This document shows positions 26,544 to 35,600 of a stretch of DNA of 64,000 nucleotides, one piece after another (positions within the stretch are counted from its first letter, which is position 1; each line of letters starts with the position of its first letter). The position numbers were made by a program, and so were the translations under genes. The notes beneath the pieces were generated by a model. It had not been told where the DNA came from. It saw only the letters and a program-made list of their open reading frames with translations, and did no database searches. The stretch spans positions 868,001-932,000 of the forward strand of contig NC_018514.1 in the NCBI RefSeq assembly GCF_000292915.1. Direction: 5' to 3'. Source of the stretch: Burkholderia cepacia GG4. GTDB lineage: Bacteria; Pseudomonadota; Gammaproteobacteria; Burkholderiales; Burkholderiaceae.

Positions 26544-27299
26544 ATGCCGTTCGAACCGGATGTCGATGAAACCGACAGGACCGACCGCGCGCCACGCGTC
26601 GCCGCAGCGTCGGCATCGCGCCGTGCGGCGCAGGCCCGATGCAGGCAAGGAGGGCACGACGATGAGCTTCAGCCGGACGGCGGGCACGCCCGCCCGCAGC
26701 ATGCGGCGTGCGCGCAGCGCGTTGCGGAGCAGCACGCGTTGAGCGACGGCGATCCGGACGCGGAACTCGTCGCGCGGGTCGGCGCGCGCGACGCGTCGGC
26801 CGTGCGCGTGCTCGTCGCACGCAAGCTGCCGCGCTTGCTTGCGCTCGCGACGCGCCTGCTCGGCGACCGGACCGAAGCCGAAGACGTTGCGCAGGAAACC
26901 TTCTTGCGGATCTGGAATCACGCGCCGCGCTGGCGGGAAGGCGAAGCGCGCTTCGACACATGGCTGCATCGCGTCGTGCTGAACCTCTGCTACGACCGCT
27001 TGCGCGGACGGCGCGAGGAGCCGGTCGACGCGCTGCCCGACGTGCCCGACTCGCAACCCGAGCCGGCCGCGCACGCGGAGCTGCGCTCGCGTGACGCGCG
27101 CGTGCGCCAGGCGCTCGCCGCGTTGCCGCCCAGGCAGCGGGAAGCGCTCGTGCTCCAGTACTATCAGGAAATGTCGAATGTTGAAGCGGCCAACCTGATG
27201 GGCATCACCGTCGATGCGCTGGAAAGCCTGCTCGCGCGCGCGAGGCGCAATTTGCGCGCGCAACTGGCCGGCGACCCACCTAGCGAGGACAAGCGATGA
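26544..27299 (+). CDS. ECF-type RNA polymerase sigma factor
   Basis: The sigma-70 family core spans about residues 70-245. Region 2 is DAELVARVGARDASAVRVLV then TEAEDVAQETFLRIW; region 4 is ALAALPPRQREALVLQYYQE then MSNVEAANLMGITVDALESL. From ATG 26544 the protein is 251 residues, with an unusual 65-residue Arg/Ala-rich leader. TTG 26739 (LSDGDPDAELV, with an upstream GGAG) would give a normal 186-residue ECF factor. The real start is therefore open, although 26544 has its own AGGA motif. The stop overlaps the anti-sigma start as ATGA. Confidence 0.82.
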   Translation: MPFEPDVDETDRTDRAPRVAAASASRRAAQARCRQGGHDDELQPDGGHARPQHAACAQRVAEQHALSDGDPDAELVARVGARDASAVRVLVARKLPRLLALATRLLGDRTEAEDVAQETFLRIWNHAPRWREGEARFDTWLHRVVLNLCYDRLRGRREEPVDALPDVPDSQPEPAAHAELRSRDARVRQALAALPPRQREALVLQYYQEMSNVEAANLMGITVDALESLLARARRNLRAQLAGDPPSEDKR

Positions 27300-27715
27300 C
27301 ACCCGAACGATTCCGTACCATCGTCGCCGCGTACGGCTGCGATGCGCGGCGCTGGCCGCAAGCCGAGCGCGCGGCGGCCGAAGCGTGGGCGCACGCGCAT
27401 CCGCGCGACGCACTGGCGGCGCTCGACGATGCCGCCGAGCTCGATGCATGGCTCGCACAGGACGCGGTCGGGCCGCCTGCGGCGGCGCTGGTCGAGCGGA
27501 TCGTCGCGTCGGCGCCCGCGCCGCAGCGTGCGCGGCGGCGCGGAAAAGTGTGGTGGTCGGGCGCGGCGTTCGCGGGCGTCGGGTTGGCCGGTGCGCTGGC
27601 GGGCGCCGTGGCCGTGTCGATGCTGATGCTCGGCAGCGCGCCGATCGCGCAGCACGAACCCGGCTATCTGACGACGACGTTCGGCGGCCCGAGCATCGAC
27701 GGAGGAGACGATTGA
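27296..27715 (+). CDS. putative membrane anti-sigma factor
   Basis: A 139-residue protein with a cytoplasmic N-terminal half, one hydrophobic helix at about residues 85-112 (FAGVGLAGALAGAVAVSMLM) and a short outer tail. It is coupled to the ECF sigma gene by an ATGA overlap. Sequence similarity to known anti-sigma domains is weak, so the role rests on gene order, coupling and topology. A periplasmic sensor-like protein gene formerly followed closely but is now separated by an inserted TnpB element. Confidence 0.7.
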   Translation: MTPERFRTIVAAYGCDARRWPQAERAAAEAWAHAHPRDALAALDDAAELDAWLAQDAVGPPAAALVERIVASAPAPQRARRRGKVWWSGAAFAGVGLAGALAGAVAVSMLMLGSAPIAQHEPGYLTTTFGGPSIDGGDD

Positions 27716-27721
27716 CGTCCG

Positions 27722-27741
27722 CCTCCGCCTACAGGCGGAGG
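27722..27741. repeat. subterminal hairpin at the right end of the TnpB element
   Basis: CCTCCGCCT and AGGCGGAGG pair with a 2-nt spacer. The tnpB stop (TAG, minus strand, 27729-27731) lies inside this hairpin, as is normal for IS200/IS605-type elements. In those, the tnpB 3' end and the element end encode the guide (omega) RNA. Just 6 bp separate it from the anti-sigma stop. Confidence 0.6.
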
Positions 27742-28814
27742 ATTCCCGCAACTGGCGATGCACGTCCGCATCGGAGCATGTTTAGCGCTGCATTGGTATC
27801 ACGATCATGCACGACACCACAGCCACTGCACGTCCATTCCCTTATTCGCAGCCCCGCGATACCTTTCGGCCGTGCCGCGCTGTCTTTCGATCCGCACGAC
27901 GAGCAGGACTGGGTAGAACCGCTTTCGTCCACCTCCTCGAACGTGGCTCCGTGCGCGATCGCCTTGTAACGGAGCTTGTTTCGGAAAGACGACCAGGATG
28001 CGTCGTAGACGCTTTTCCCCAGCCTGGTCTTGGCGAGTTTGGCGGCCGACACGTTGCCGACCGCGATGTAATCGAACCGCCGCACCAAATTGAGCGCGAG
28101 CTTGTGCTGGAAATCGGCGCGGGCGTTCGCCACCTTCGCATGCAGCTTCGCGATATGTCGTTTGTGCTTTCTCGCCCGCTGAGTTTTCGCGAGCTTTTAC
28201 GCCGCGCGTCGGCCGAACCGGTCGTTCGGCAGTTTCTCGCCGGTCGAAAGTGCGGCGAAGTCTTTCAGACCGAGGTCGATGCCGACACCGGAACGGATCG
28301 GTCGGGCCTGAACATCGGGTATCTCGATCACGATATTCAGGAACCAGTTGCCGCGCCCGTCCTGCGCAAAGTTGGTTCCGTCCTTGATCTTGCCTTCGGG
28401 AAGCGGTCGGCTGTTGAACACGCGAAAGGTGTTGCCGGCGCAACGGAACGCGTCGCCTTCGCGCTTCAGGTCGCGGCCCTTCAGCGGTACCCGACCAATC
28501 GATTTCCTGCCGCGATAGCGCAGGTAGGGCCGACGGCGCTGACTGCGCGACTTCGCGTATTGCTCGCATGTGGCGTTGACCGTGCCGGAGTGAATGCCGA
28601 GTTCCTTGCTGCTGCCGGAGGTGAGCATGTTCAGGTCAAAACCCGTCGGCCACTTCTTGCTCAACTTGAGCGCGTGCTTCTGCGTGTCGTTGCAGAAGTT
28701 CCAGACGAAGTTCACCGCACGGCTCTGCTTGTTACGCAGTCCGCTGAGCGACTTCACCCGGTAGCGATAGACAAGAATCATGCCGGTCATGCTAACCCGT
28801 GGAAGAAGCTGCAT
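27729..28814 (-). pseudogene. tnpB: TnpB (IS200/IS605-type RNA-guided nuclease) with one nonsense codon
   Basis: One reading frame spans the element but is broken by TAA at 28197-28199, inside GRRAA-stop-KLAKTQRARKHKR. The N-terminal part (to 28814 or ATG 28781) contains the first RuvC Asp in GVGIDLGLKDFAAL. The part after the stop contains the RuvC Glu (TFEEVDESGSTQSC), a zinc finger (CSSCG and CSGCG) and the final Asp (DRDTNAALNML). All catalytic residues are thus preserved except for the interruption. No tnpA is adjacent. It lies opposite to the sigma operon that it interrupts. Confidence 0.82.
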
Positions 28815-28873
28815 GTCAACCGTACGCCTTTCCTTCCTGCCAACAATGGCGGGGATTTCTGGAGCAAATTCCG

Positions 28874-29377
28874 ATGAATGAACGCGGGTGGAAATTGGTC
28901 CTCGTCGGCTCCGTTGTACTGAACGTGTTCATGCTCGGCGCGATCGGCGGCGGCGCGTATCAGTGGTTCTCGACACATCGTGACCTGCATGGGGCCGGGA
29001 TGTCTGGGCAGCGTACGGCGTTGCGGTTCGCCGCGGACGAATTGTCCGATGCGCGTCAGCAGGCGTTCGCGGCAGCGCTGAAGGCGGCACGCAAGGACGG
29101 TCGGGATTTCGCACGAGAGGGGCGTGACGGGCGCGTCACGGTGCTGGATCTGCTGGCGGCGCCGCAGCTCGATCGTGCGGCGATCGACGCCGCGCTCGAT
29201 CGGACGCGGGCGGCCGATAGTGCGTTGCGCGGGCAGGTCGAGCGCAGTGTCGTCGATTTCGCGGCGACGCTGACGCCGGACGAGCGCGCGAAGTTCGTCG
29301 ACGGATTGCGGCGTAGCGGGAACTGGCGGCTGCCGGCGAAGTTTCAGAAGAAGCGCGACACGGCGGAGAGTCAGTAA
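28874..29377 (+). CDS. periplasmic sensor-like protein (CpxP/ZraP-type heavy-metal sensor)
   Basis: A 167-residue protein with an N-terminal membrane helix (WKLVLVGSVVLNVFMLGAIG) and a helical periplasmic domain. A repeated leucine pattern and LTPDERAKFVDGLRR fit the periplasmic heavy-metal sensor/CpxP-like group. ATG 28874 follows GGAG. It most likely formed an operon with the ECF sigma and anti-sigma genes as the extracytoplasmic sensing or chaperone component. The TnpB element now lies between, so its expression may depend on read-through or on a new promoter. Confidence 0.7.
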   Translation: MNERGWKLVLVGSVVLNVFMLGAIGGGAYQWFSTHRDLHGAGMSGQRTALRFAADELSDARQQAFAAALKAARKDGRDFAREGRDGRVTVLDLLAAPQLDRAAIDAALDRTRAADSALRGQVERSVVDFAATLTPDERAKFVDGLRRSGNWRLPAKFQKKRDTAESQ

Positions 29378-29458
29378 GCGCAAGTCGCGTTGCGTGACGA
29401 CGCGCCATGTTCGAGAATCGGTAGGCGGCAATCTCGAGTGCCGAGACAGGGGCGAATC

Positions 29459-30304
29459 ATGGATCGAAGCGAAGACTTTATCGTGCGCACCATGTCGGCC
29501 GACGAGGTGGCCATGTCGCTCGAATGGGCCGCCGCGGAAGGGTGGAACCCTGGCCGACATGATCCGCGCTGTTTCAGGGAAGCGGACCCGGCCGGCTTTT
29601 TCGTCGGCGTGTGGCGCGGCGAGCCGGTCGCGTGCCTTGCCGCCGTCGCCTATGACGAACGCTTCGGCTTCATCGGTCTTTACATCGTGAAACCCGGGTT
29701 TCGCGGCAAAGGCTTCGGCATGCGCATCTGGCAGCACGGCATGCGTTACCTTGGAGATCGCAATGTCGGTCTCGACGGTGTCGTGGCCCAGCAGGCGAAC
29801 TACAGGAAGTCCGGGTTCCGGCTCGCGTATCGCAACATCCGCTATCAGGGGCGCGTGAATGGCATCGGGTGCGCGCATGTGGCGGCCGCGGCCGATGTAC
29901 CGTTCGAGCAGTTGCTTGCCTACGATCGCCAGTGTTTTCCTGCGCCGCGCGAGCGTTTCGTCTCCGCCTGGATCGCGCAGCCGGATGCCGTTGCGCTGGC
30001 TACGGTCGATGCCGGCCGTGTCGCGGGATACGGCGTCGTGCGCCGCTGCACGGCGGGCTGCAAGATCGGCCCGCTCTTTGCCGATGACGCTGGCGTTGCC
30101 ACGGGGCTGTTTCGCGCGCTGGCAGCGACGATGCCCGGCGAGGTGATCGTGCTCGATGTGCCGGAAACGAATCCTGCGGCCGTCGCGCTGGCGGAACGGC
30201 ACGGGATGTCGAGCGTCTTCGAAACCGCGCGGATGTACACGAAAGAAGCGCCCGCGATTGCGATCGACCGCGTGTTCGGGGTGACGTCGTTCGAGCTGGG
30301 TTGA
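29459..30304 (+). CDS. GNAT family N-acetyltransferase (two-domain)
   Basis: A 281-residue protein with an N-terminal GNAT domain (about 5-130, acetyl-CoA loop IVKPGFRGKGFGMRIW) and a second GNAT-like domain of the type often annotated as Acetyltransf_18 (about 150-280, ending EVIVLDVPETNPAAVALAER). Substrate unknown. ATG 29459 is preceded by AGGGG, and upstream residues of a longer frame are not protein-like. Confidence 0.82.
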   Translation: MDRSEDFIVRTMSADEVAMSLEWAAAEGWNPGRHDPRCFREADPAGFFVGVWRGEPVACLAAVAYDERFGFIGLYIVKPGFRGKGFGMRIWQHGMRYLGDRNVGLDGVVAQQANYRKSGFRLAYRNIRYQGRVNGIGCAHVAAAADVPFEQLLAYDRQCFPAPRERFVSAWIAQPDAVALATVDAGRVAGYGVVRRCTAGCKIGPLFADDAGVATGLFRALAATMPGEVIVLDVPETNPAAVALAERHGMSSVFETARMYTKEAPAIAIDRVFGVTSFELG

Positions 30305-30309
30305 TCGCG

Positions 30310-30516
30310 CTGGGACACAGCACACACGGGTCGCGTTCTTCCACATACAAACGCAACCCGATGCGTCCTGCCGCCGTATCCCGCAGCCGCAACACTTCAG
30401 CGCGCATCGCAGCGGGCACGTCATCGAGCGACGGGTAGGCAGCGCGATACTCCGCGGGAAAAAGCACCGGTGCGGCAAGCGCAGCAAACGCCAGATCCGC
30501 CGCTGTGAGGCGATCG
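30310..30516 (-). pseudogene. 3' fragment of a glutathione S-transferase gene (duplicate)
   Basis: Minus-strand translation gives LTAADLAFAALAAPVLFPAE and further residues to LRLRDTAAGRIGLRLYVEER. This is the same C-terminal segment, with about 80% DNA identity by eye, as the intact GST gene at 31650-32459. No 5' part of the gene and no proper stop are present. It is a leftover of a duplication or of a second GST gene cut by insertion of the beta-propeller region. Confidence 0.7.
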
Positions 30517-30538
30517 TGTCCTGTTGACCTAAGAGGAA

Positions 30539-31327
30539 TCAAGGCTGGCAGGTTGGCGGCCCCATCATGTTGTTCACGCAGTGGTTGCTTGCGCAGTCGG
30601 AATTGATCAAGCACTTTTTAGACAATCCGCACTTCGGGCAAACCGGGCCGCCGCAATCTACATCGGTCTCCTGCCCATTCTGCATATTGTCATTGCACGT
30701 TGGCGCGGGCGGCACAAACGGAGTGATGACGTCGAACGGAATCGTTCCTACTCCGACCGTGGCCTTGACGGTATTGGTCGCCGTAGCGATGACCGACACC
30801 GACTTGTCAGTGCCATTTGTCACGTAGACGCTTGCTCCGTCCGGAGAAATGGCGACTTTATTGGGCTGGTTGCCTACTTGCACGGTGGCGATCACCGTCT
30901 GCGTGGCCGTGTCGATAACGGATACGGACTTGGCGTAAGCGTTCGCCACGTACGCGCGCCCTCCGCTTGGCGTGAAAGCGATGCTCACCGGGCCCAAGCC
31001 AACCGGAATCGTGGCGGTGACAGTATTGGTGGTCGTGTCGATGACAGACACGTTGTTCGAGACGCTGTTGGCGACATAAACCTGCGCCCCACCCGGAAGG
31101 ATGGCAAGGCTCACAGGACCGGCCCCGACCGCAAGCGTCGTCACGACCGCATTGGTCGACTCGTCGATGACCGATACCGTGTTCGAACGGGCATTGGCTA
31201 CGTAAGCATGTTGCTGCCCGAGCGCCTCGTCAGCGATCAGGACCAGCGAGAACAACATCAGGATGGCGAAGACACGATGGATGGCTTCGAGGTAGACACG
31301 TGCTCGCCCAACGCGGCATGTCGGCAT
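30539..31327 (-). CDS. secreted YVTN beta-propeller protein with Cys-rich tail
   Basis: A 262-residue protein with a signal sequence (IHRVFAILMLFSLVLIADEA, cleaved near LGQQ) and four YVTN repeats of about 42 residues (VYVANSVSNNVSVIDTTTNT type). The Cys-rich tail contains NGQETDVDCGGPVCPKCG and CLINSDCASNHC. Four blades is fewer than the usual seven, so it may oligomerise or be shortened. Tails of this DxDCGG kind are familiar from myxobacterial surface proteins and uncommon in Burkholderia, and base composition is lower than that of its neighbours, suggesting transfer. ATG 31327 has a strong AAGGAGAA ribosome binding site. Role unknown, probably surface or adhesion. Confidence 0.78.
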   Translation of the reverse strand: MPTCRVGRARVYLEAIHRVFAILMLFSLVLIADEALGQQHAYVANARSNTVSVIDESTNAVVTTLAVGAGPVSLAILPGGAQVYVANSVSNNVSVIDTTTNTVTATIPVGLGPVSIAFTPSGGRAYVANAYAKSVSVIDTATQTVIATVQVGNQPNKVAISPDGASVYVTNGTDKSVSVIATATNTVKATVGVGTIPFDVITPFVPPAPTCNDNMQNGQETDVDCGGPVCPKCGLSKKCLINSDCASNHCVNNMMGPPTCQP

Positions 31328-31649
31328 GGCGATTCTCCTTGACCCCGGGCGAAGCTGAAAGTAATCGAGGCAGAGAACGCCCTTACAAAAGGCAAACTGC
31401 GTGCCTTCTGCATCGGCTCGTACCAATTTCGCACGAGCGCTGAAATGGATTGACCGCATCGCTGGCACACGCATGAAGTGGCGAGTCGCGACACGTTGCT
31501 ATCTAGACTAGATGAAAAAATTTGCCTCAGTGCCGATATCGAGTACGGGTTTACGCTTGCGCGCGTTTCGGCAATGTTCGCAGTCGTCGCCAGTCGATCC
31601 AGGTCCTCGACATTCGCACATGAGCAATGCAACAAAGTTCTGTTGCTTG
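31328..31649. other. intergenic stretch with a small hairpin
   Basis: 322 bp, AT-richer than average, with no convincing gene. A GCAACA/TGTTGC hairpin at 31629-31646 lies just downstream of the GST stop on the minus strand and may end that transcript. The rest probably includes the promoter of the beta-propeller gene. Confidence 0.4.
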
Positions 31650-32459
31650 TCATTCAGGCATTTGACCCAGTTCCTGGGCGACAGCGCTCACCCGATCCCG
31701 CTCTTCCAGATACAGGCGCAACGCGAACCTCCCCGCAGCCGTATCCCGCAACCGCAAGACCTCGTCGCGCATTGCAACCGGCACGTCATCGAGCGAAGGA
31801 TAAGCAGCGCGATACCCCGCCGGGAAAAGCACCGGTGCGGCGAGCGCCGCAAACGCCAGATCCGCCGCAGTGAACCGCCCATCGACGAGAAACTGCCGAC
31901 CATCGCCCAGCCGGCCGTCGACTTCCTTGAAAAGGGCACGCACGCGCTCGATGGACCGAGCCGCACTCTCCGGCGTGATCCTGAGCGCAGCACGAATGAG
32001 TCTGACGACACCCGGCATGATGACCGGCAGCGACACGGCCTCGAACCGCGGTACGCCTCGTGTCATCACGTGCAGCAGCAGCCTTCGATCCGGCAGCAAT
32101 TGCGCATAGGCCCAACGCCTCGCATGTGGGCCCAGCACTTCGTCGAATTGCGTCTCGAGTGCTTCGACTTCCTGCCGCAGGCCGGCATCGCGCGGGTACA
32201 GCACGTCGCCGCCGCAGACGGCATCCAGATGCTTCAGGATATCGGTGGAGTCGATGAAACGTGCGCCGCCATGAATCAGCAACGGCACGCTGCTGCCGCC
32301 GTTGCGTTTCGTTACCAACCGATGCAGCAGCGGCGCATGCGGCGTTTCCCGATAGGGCAACGAGAGCCTGTCGAGTGCCCACCGCGCTTTTTCGCTGTAG
32401 TGGCTGTGCGGCATCGTGATCAATACAGCAGGATGAACGCCGTCGTGACTCATTGACAT
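31650..32459 (-). CDS. glutathione S-transferase family protein
   Basis: A 269-residue protein. The N-terminal thioredoxin-like GST domain begins VLITMPHSHYSEKARWALDR, with HGGARFIDSTDILKHLD matching the glutathione-binding E/D-S-x-x-I element. A helical C-terminal domain contains the RFTAADLAFAALAAP motif typical of GSTs. The usual catalytic Cys/Ser region reads SHYSEKAR. The target compound is unknown. A partial copy of its 3' end lies at 30310-30516. Confidence 0.8.
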   Translation of the reverse strand: MSMSHDGVHPAVLITMPHSHYSEKARWALDRLSLPYRETPHAPLLHRLVTKRNGGSSVPLLIHGGARFIDSTDILKHLDAVCGGDVLYPRDAGLRQEVEALETQFDEVLGPHARRWAYAQLLPDRRLLLHVMTRGVPRFEAVSLPVIMPGVVRLIRAALRITPESAARSIERVRALFKEVDGRLGDGRQFLVDGRFTAADLAFAALAAPVLFPAGYRAAYPSLDDVPVAMRDEVLRLRDTAAGRFALRLYLEERDRVSAVAQELGQMPE

Positions 32460-32741
32460 GGTCCTCGCTCGTCACTGCATTGCGCTTGCGACAATAACCA
32501 GCGTGCCTTCGGAATTGTGGCAACGGCGCAGGGCGGTATCAATGCTCCTTTTGCCTACCGGCCGGCGCTCCAGAATGATCTGATGATCGCATGACGCAAC
32601 GGCTGGTTGCCTTCGCTTGAAACCGAACAGCAAGACACACTTCGACCTTGCAGCGGCGGACCAAAAAATATTCAACCAACCCGCGACGGATTTCCCGCCG
32701 GCCCCCGTTAAACACGGGTACGCATTGCGAGAGCCCCCGTC

Positions 32742-34136
32742 ATGGACCATCCGAACGACATCTCACCGGCCGCCATCGCGCTGAACCGCTTCGGTCTCGG
32801 CGTGCGCGCCGACGAAGCGCCACCTGTCGATCCGAAGGCGGTGCTCGTTGCCCAATTCGACCGCTACGACGCGCGTCCCGCCGCGTGGGCCGCCGAACCG
32901 GACGCGGTAGCGCTCGCGACGCGCTTCGCGAATGCACGCAACACGATGACGGGCGACGATGCCGCCGCGAAGCGCGCAACCGCGCAGTCGATCCGTCGCG
33001 ACGGCTATGACGCGTATCGCAGCGCCGTCGTCGCGCGAATGAACAGTGCGCTGAACACACCGGCACCGTTCGTCGAACGTCTCGTGCATTTCTGGGCGAA
33101 CCATTTCGCGGTGTCGGTGGACAAGGGGCAGGTCGCCGCGTATGCGGGCGCCTTCGAGCGCGATGCGATTCGCCCGCATGTGCTCGGCCGCTTCGAGGAC
33201 ATGCTCGTCGCCGTCGAGCAGCATCCCGCGATGCAACTGTTCCTCGACCAGGCGCGCTCGGTCGGTCCCGACAGTCCGGCCGCGCTGCGCGCCGAAGCCC
33301 GCGACCCGGCGGCGCGGCGTGGCCTCAACGAGAACCTCGCGCGCGAAATCATGGAACTGCATACGCTGGGCGTACGTACCGGCTATACGCAAGCCGACGT
33401 GACCGAATTCGCCCGCGCGCTGACGGGCTGGAGCATCGCCGGCGGACGCGGGCCGCAGCCCGGCGACGCGGCGCCCGGCGCGTTCGTGTTCCGCCCGAAG
33501 CTGCACGAGCCCGGCACACGCACGGTAATGGGGCGTACCTACGACCAGTCCGGCGAAGCCCAGGCGCGCGCGATCCTGCACGACCTCGCGCATTCGCAGG
33601 CGACGGGCCGCCATATCGCGTTCCAGCTTGCCCGTCATTTCGTCGCCGACAATCCGCCGCCCGCGCTCACCGACCGGCTTGCGCGCGCATTCGATTCGAG
33701 CGGCGGTGATCTGCCGACCGTCTATCGCGCGCTGATCGATGCGCCGGACGCATGGTCGCCGGTAAACCGCAAGTTCAAGACCCCGTGGGAGTGGGCTGTT
33801 TCGTCGCTGCGCGGGCTCGGCTGGCGCGACATGGGCGACCTGAAAGCCGCGCCGCTGCTCGCGCAACTCGGCCAGCCGGTCTGGCGGCCCGGGTCGCCGG
33901 CCGGTTACGACGACGTCGCCGCGAGCTGGGCCGCGCCGGACGCGCTGGTGCGCCGCGTCGAGATCGCGCAGCGGCTCGCTGCGCGCACGGGCGACCGGCT
34001 CGATCCACGCACGCTCGGCAACACACTGCTGGCGGGCTCGCTGAGCGCACCTACGGCGACCGCGCTGTCGCGCGCCGAAAGCGCGACCACGTCGCTCGCG
34101 CTGCTGCTCGTGTCACCCGATTTCCAACGGAGGTGA
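32742..34136 (+). CDS. DUF1800 family protein
   Basis: A 464-residue DUF1800 protein with recognisable ALNRFGLGVR opening, FWANHFAVSVDKG, LNENLAREIMELHTLGV and ARALTGW motifs. DUF1800 genes are regularly followed by a DUF1501 gene, as here, with two bases between stop and start. Function is unknown; proposals link the pair to exported or surface material. No obvious signal peptide is seen. Confidence 0.88.
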   Translation: MDHPNDISPAAIALNRFGLGVRADEAPPVDPKAVLVAQFDRYDARPAAWAAEPDAVALATRFANARNTMTGDDAAAKRATAQSIRRDGYDAYRSAVVARMNSALNTPAPFVERLVHFWANHFAVSVDKGQVAAYAGAFERDAIRPHVLGRFEDMLVAVEQHPAMQLFLDQARSVGPDSPAALRAEARDPAARRGLNENLAREIMELHTLGVRTGYTQADVTEFARALTGWSIAGGRGPQPGDAAPGAFVFRPKLHEPGTRTVMGRTYDQSGEAQARAILHDLAHSQATGRHIAFQLARHFVADNPPPALTDRLARAFDSSGGDLPTVYRALIDAPDAWSPVNRKFKTPWEWAVSSLRGLGWRDMGDLKAAPLLAQLGQPVWRPGSPAGYDDVAASWAAPDALVRRVEIAQRLAARTGDRLDPRTLGNTLLAGSLSAPTATALSRAESATTSLALLLVSPDFQRR

Positions 34137-34138
34137 TC

Positions 34139-35302
34139 ATGGTCTGGTCTGTTTCCCGTCGACACTTCCTGAGCGTTGCCGCCGCCGGCGCGGGCGCGCT
34201 CCTCGTCGCGCCGCGCATCGTGTTCGCCAACGTCGAAACCGACCGGCGCTTCGTGTTCGTGATCCAGCGCGGCGCGGCCGACGGCCTGAGCATCGTCGTT
34301 CCGTACGCGGAACCCGCGTATGCGTCGCTGCGCGGCCCGCTGGCGATCGACACGTCGGCCGCGACACGCGTGGACGGCACGTTCGCGCTGCATCCGTCGC
34401 TCGCGCAGACCGCGCAGATGGTTCGCGACAAGCAGGCGCTATTCGTCCACGCGATCGCGTCGCCGTATCGCGACCGCTCGCATTTCGACGGCCAGAACGT
34501 GCTCGAGACGGGCGGCCGCACGCCGTACCAGGTGAAGGACGGCTGGCTGAACCGGCTCGCCGCGATGTTGCCGGCGACGCGTGAAAGCGCGATCGCGTTC
34601 GCGCCGACGGTGCCGCTCGCATTACGCGGTAGCGTGCAGGCCGCGTCGTATGCGGCGTCCGGTCTGCCGGCCGCGCCGGACGACCTGCTCGCGCGCGTGT
34701 CGGCGCTCTACGAGGCGGACGCGCAGCTCGGCCCGTTGTGGCAATCGGCGATGGCCGCGCGCGGCCTCGCCGGCGACGCGCATGCGCGCCAGGACCCGGC
34801 GGGCGTCGGCAAGCTGGCCGCGACGTTTCTCGCGCGCGACGACGGCCCGCGGATCGCGATGATCGAGACGGGCGGCTGGGACACGCACAGCGCGCAGAAC
34901 GCACGGCTCGCGAATCAGTTGAAGGCGCTCGACACGATGCTCGCCGCCTTGCGCGACGGTCTCGGTCCCGTGTGGCAGCAGACCACGGTGCTCGTCGCGA
35001 CCGAGTTCGGCCGCACGGCCGCCGTGAACGGTACGGGCGGCACCGATCACGGGCAGGCGTCGGTCGCGATGCTGGCGGGCGGGGCGGTCGCGGGTGGCCG
35101 CGTGATTGCCGACTGGCCCGGCTTGCGCCCCGGAGACCTGTACGAAGGGCGCGACCTGAAGCCGACCGCGTCGCTCGACGCGCTGATCGCCGGCGTGGCC
35201 GCCGAAAGCCTGCGGCTCGATCCGGGTCGGACCGCGGCCACGCTGTTCGCGGAAAGCGGCACGACCAGGCCGGTGACGGGCCTCGTTCGCGGCGCAGCGT
35301 GA
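34139..35302 (+). CDS. DUF1501 family Tat-exported protein
   Basis: A 387-residue protein with a twin-arginine-like leader (SRRHFLSVAAAGAGALLVAP) and the sulfatase-like DUF1501 fold. Conserved elements include FVFVIQRGAADGLS, SHFDGQNVLETG, IETGGWDTHS and EFGRTAAVNGTGGTDHG. It forms a unit with the DUF1800 gene and has a very strong GGAGGTGA ribosome binding site spanning the DUF1800 stop. Biochemical function not established. Confidence 0.88.
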   Translation: MVWSVSRRHFLSVAAAGAGALLVAPRIVFANVETDRRFVFVIQRGAADGLSIVVPYAEPAYASLRGPLAIDTSAATRVDGTFALHPSLAQTAQMVRDKQALFVHAIASPYRDRSHFDGQNVLETGGRTPYQVKDGWLNRLAAMLPATRESAIAFAPTVPLALRGSVQAASYAASGLPAAPDDLLARVSALYEADAQLGPLWQSAMAARGLAGDAHARQDPAGVGKLAATFLARDDGPRIAMIETGGWDTHSAQNARLANQLKALDTMLAALRDGLGPVWQQTTVLVATEFGRTAAVNGTGGTDHGQASVAMLAGGAVAGGRVIADWPGLRPGDLYEGRDLKPTASLDALIAGVAAESLRLDPGRTAATLFAESGTTRPVTGLVRGAA

Positions 35303-35359
35303 CGCGGTACATGTCCGCGTTTATTCCGCCAACCGATTACATGACAGGGAGGGTTGACG

Positions 35360-35578
35360 ATGAAGATCCGATCCGTTTCGCTTGCGGTGCTGGTGTCCGC
35401 GAGTGCCGTCCTGATGTCCGCATGCGTGGTCGAACCCGTGCGGCCGCCTCAGCCCGCGCCGGTCGCCGAGGTGGCGCCGCCGCCGCCCGCGCCCGGCTAT
35501 CGCTGGGCGAAGGGGCATTACCGCTGGGCTGGAAACCACTGGGCGTGGGTGCCCGGGCATTGGGTGGCCGTGTATTGA
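35360..35578 (+). CDS. YXWGXW-repeat lipoprotein
   Basis: A 72-residue protein with a lipobox (LMSAC) ending its signal sequence, a Pro-rich linker and Trp-rich repeats (GYRWAKGHYRW, NHWAWVPGHW). ATG 35360 follows GGGAGGG; an in-frame TTG at 35354 is less likely. It is a short relative of the protein at 26027. Role unknown. Confidence 0.78.
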   Translation: MKIRSVSLAVLVSASAVLMSACVVEPVRPPQPAPVAEVAPPPPAPGYRWAKGHYRWAGNHWAWVPGHWVAVY

Positions 35579-35600
35579 AGCGGGCCGAAGGGCGCTCGGG

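Noticed and set aside
32472..32750. Minus-strand 92-codon frame between the GST and DUF1800 genes
   Set aside because: No ribosome binding site, domain or host-like codon pattern; it overlaps the start of the DUF1800 gene and the probable promoter region.
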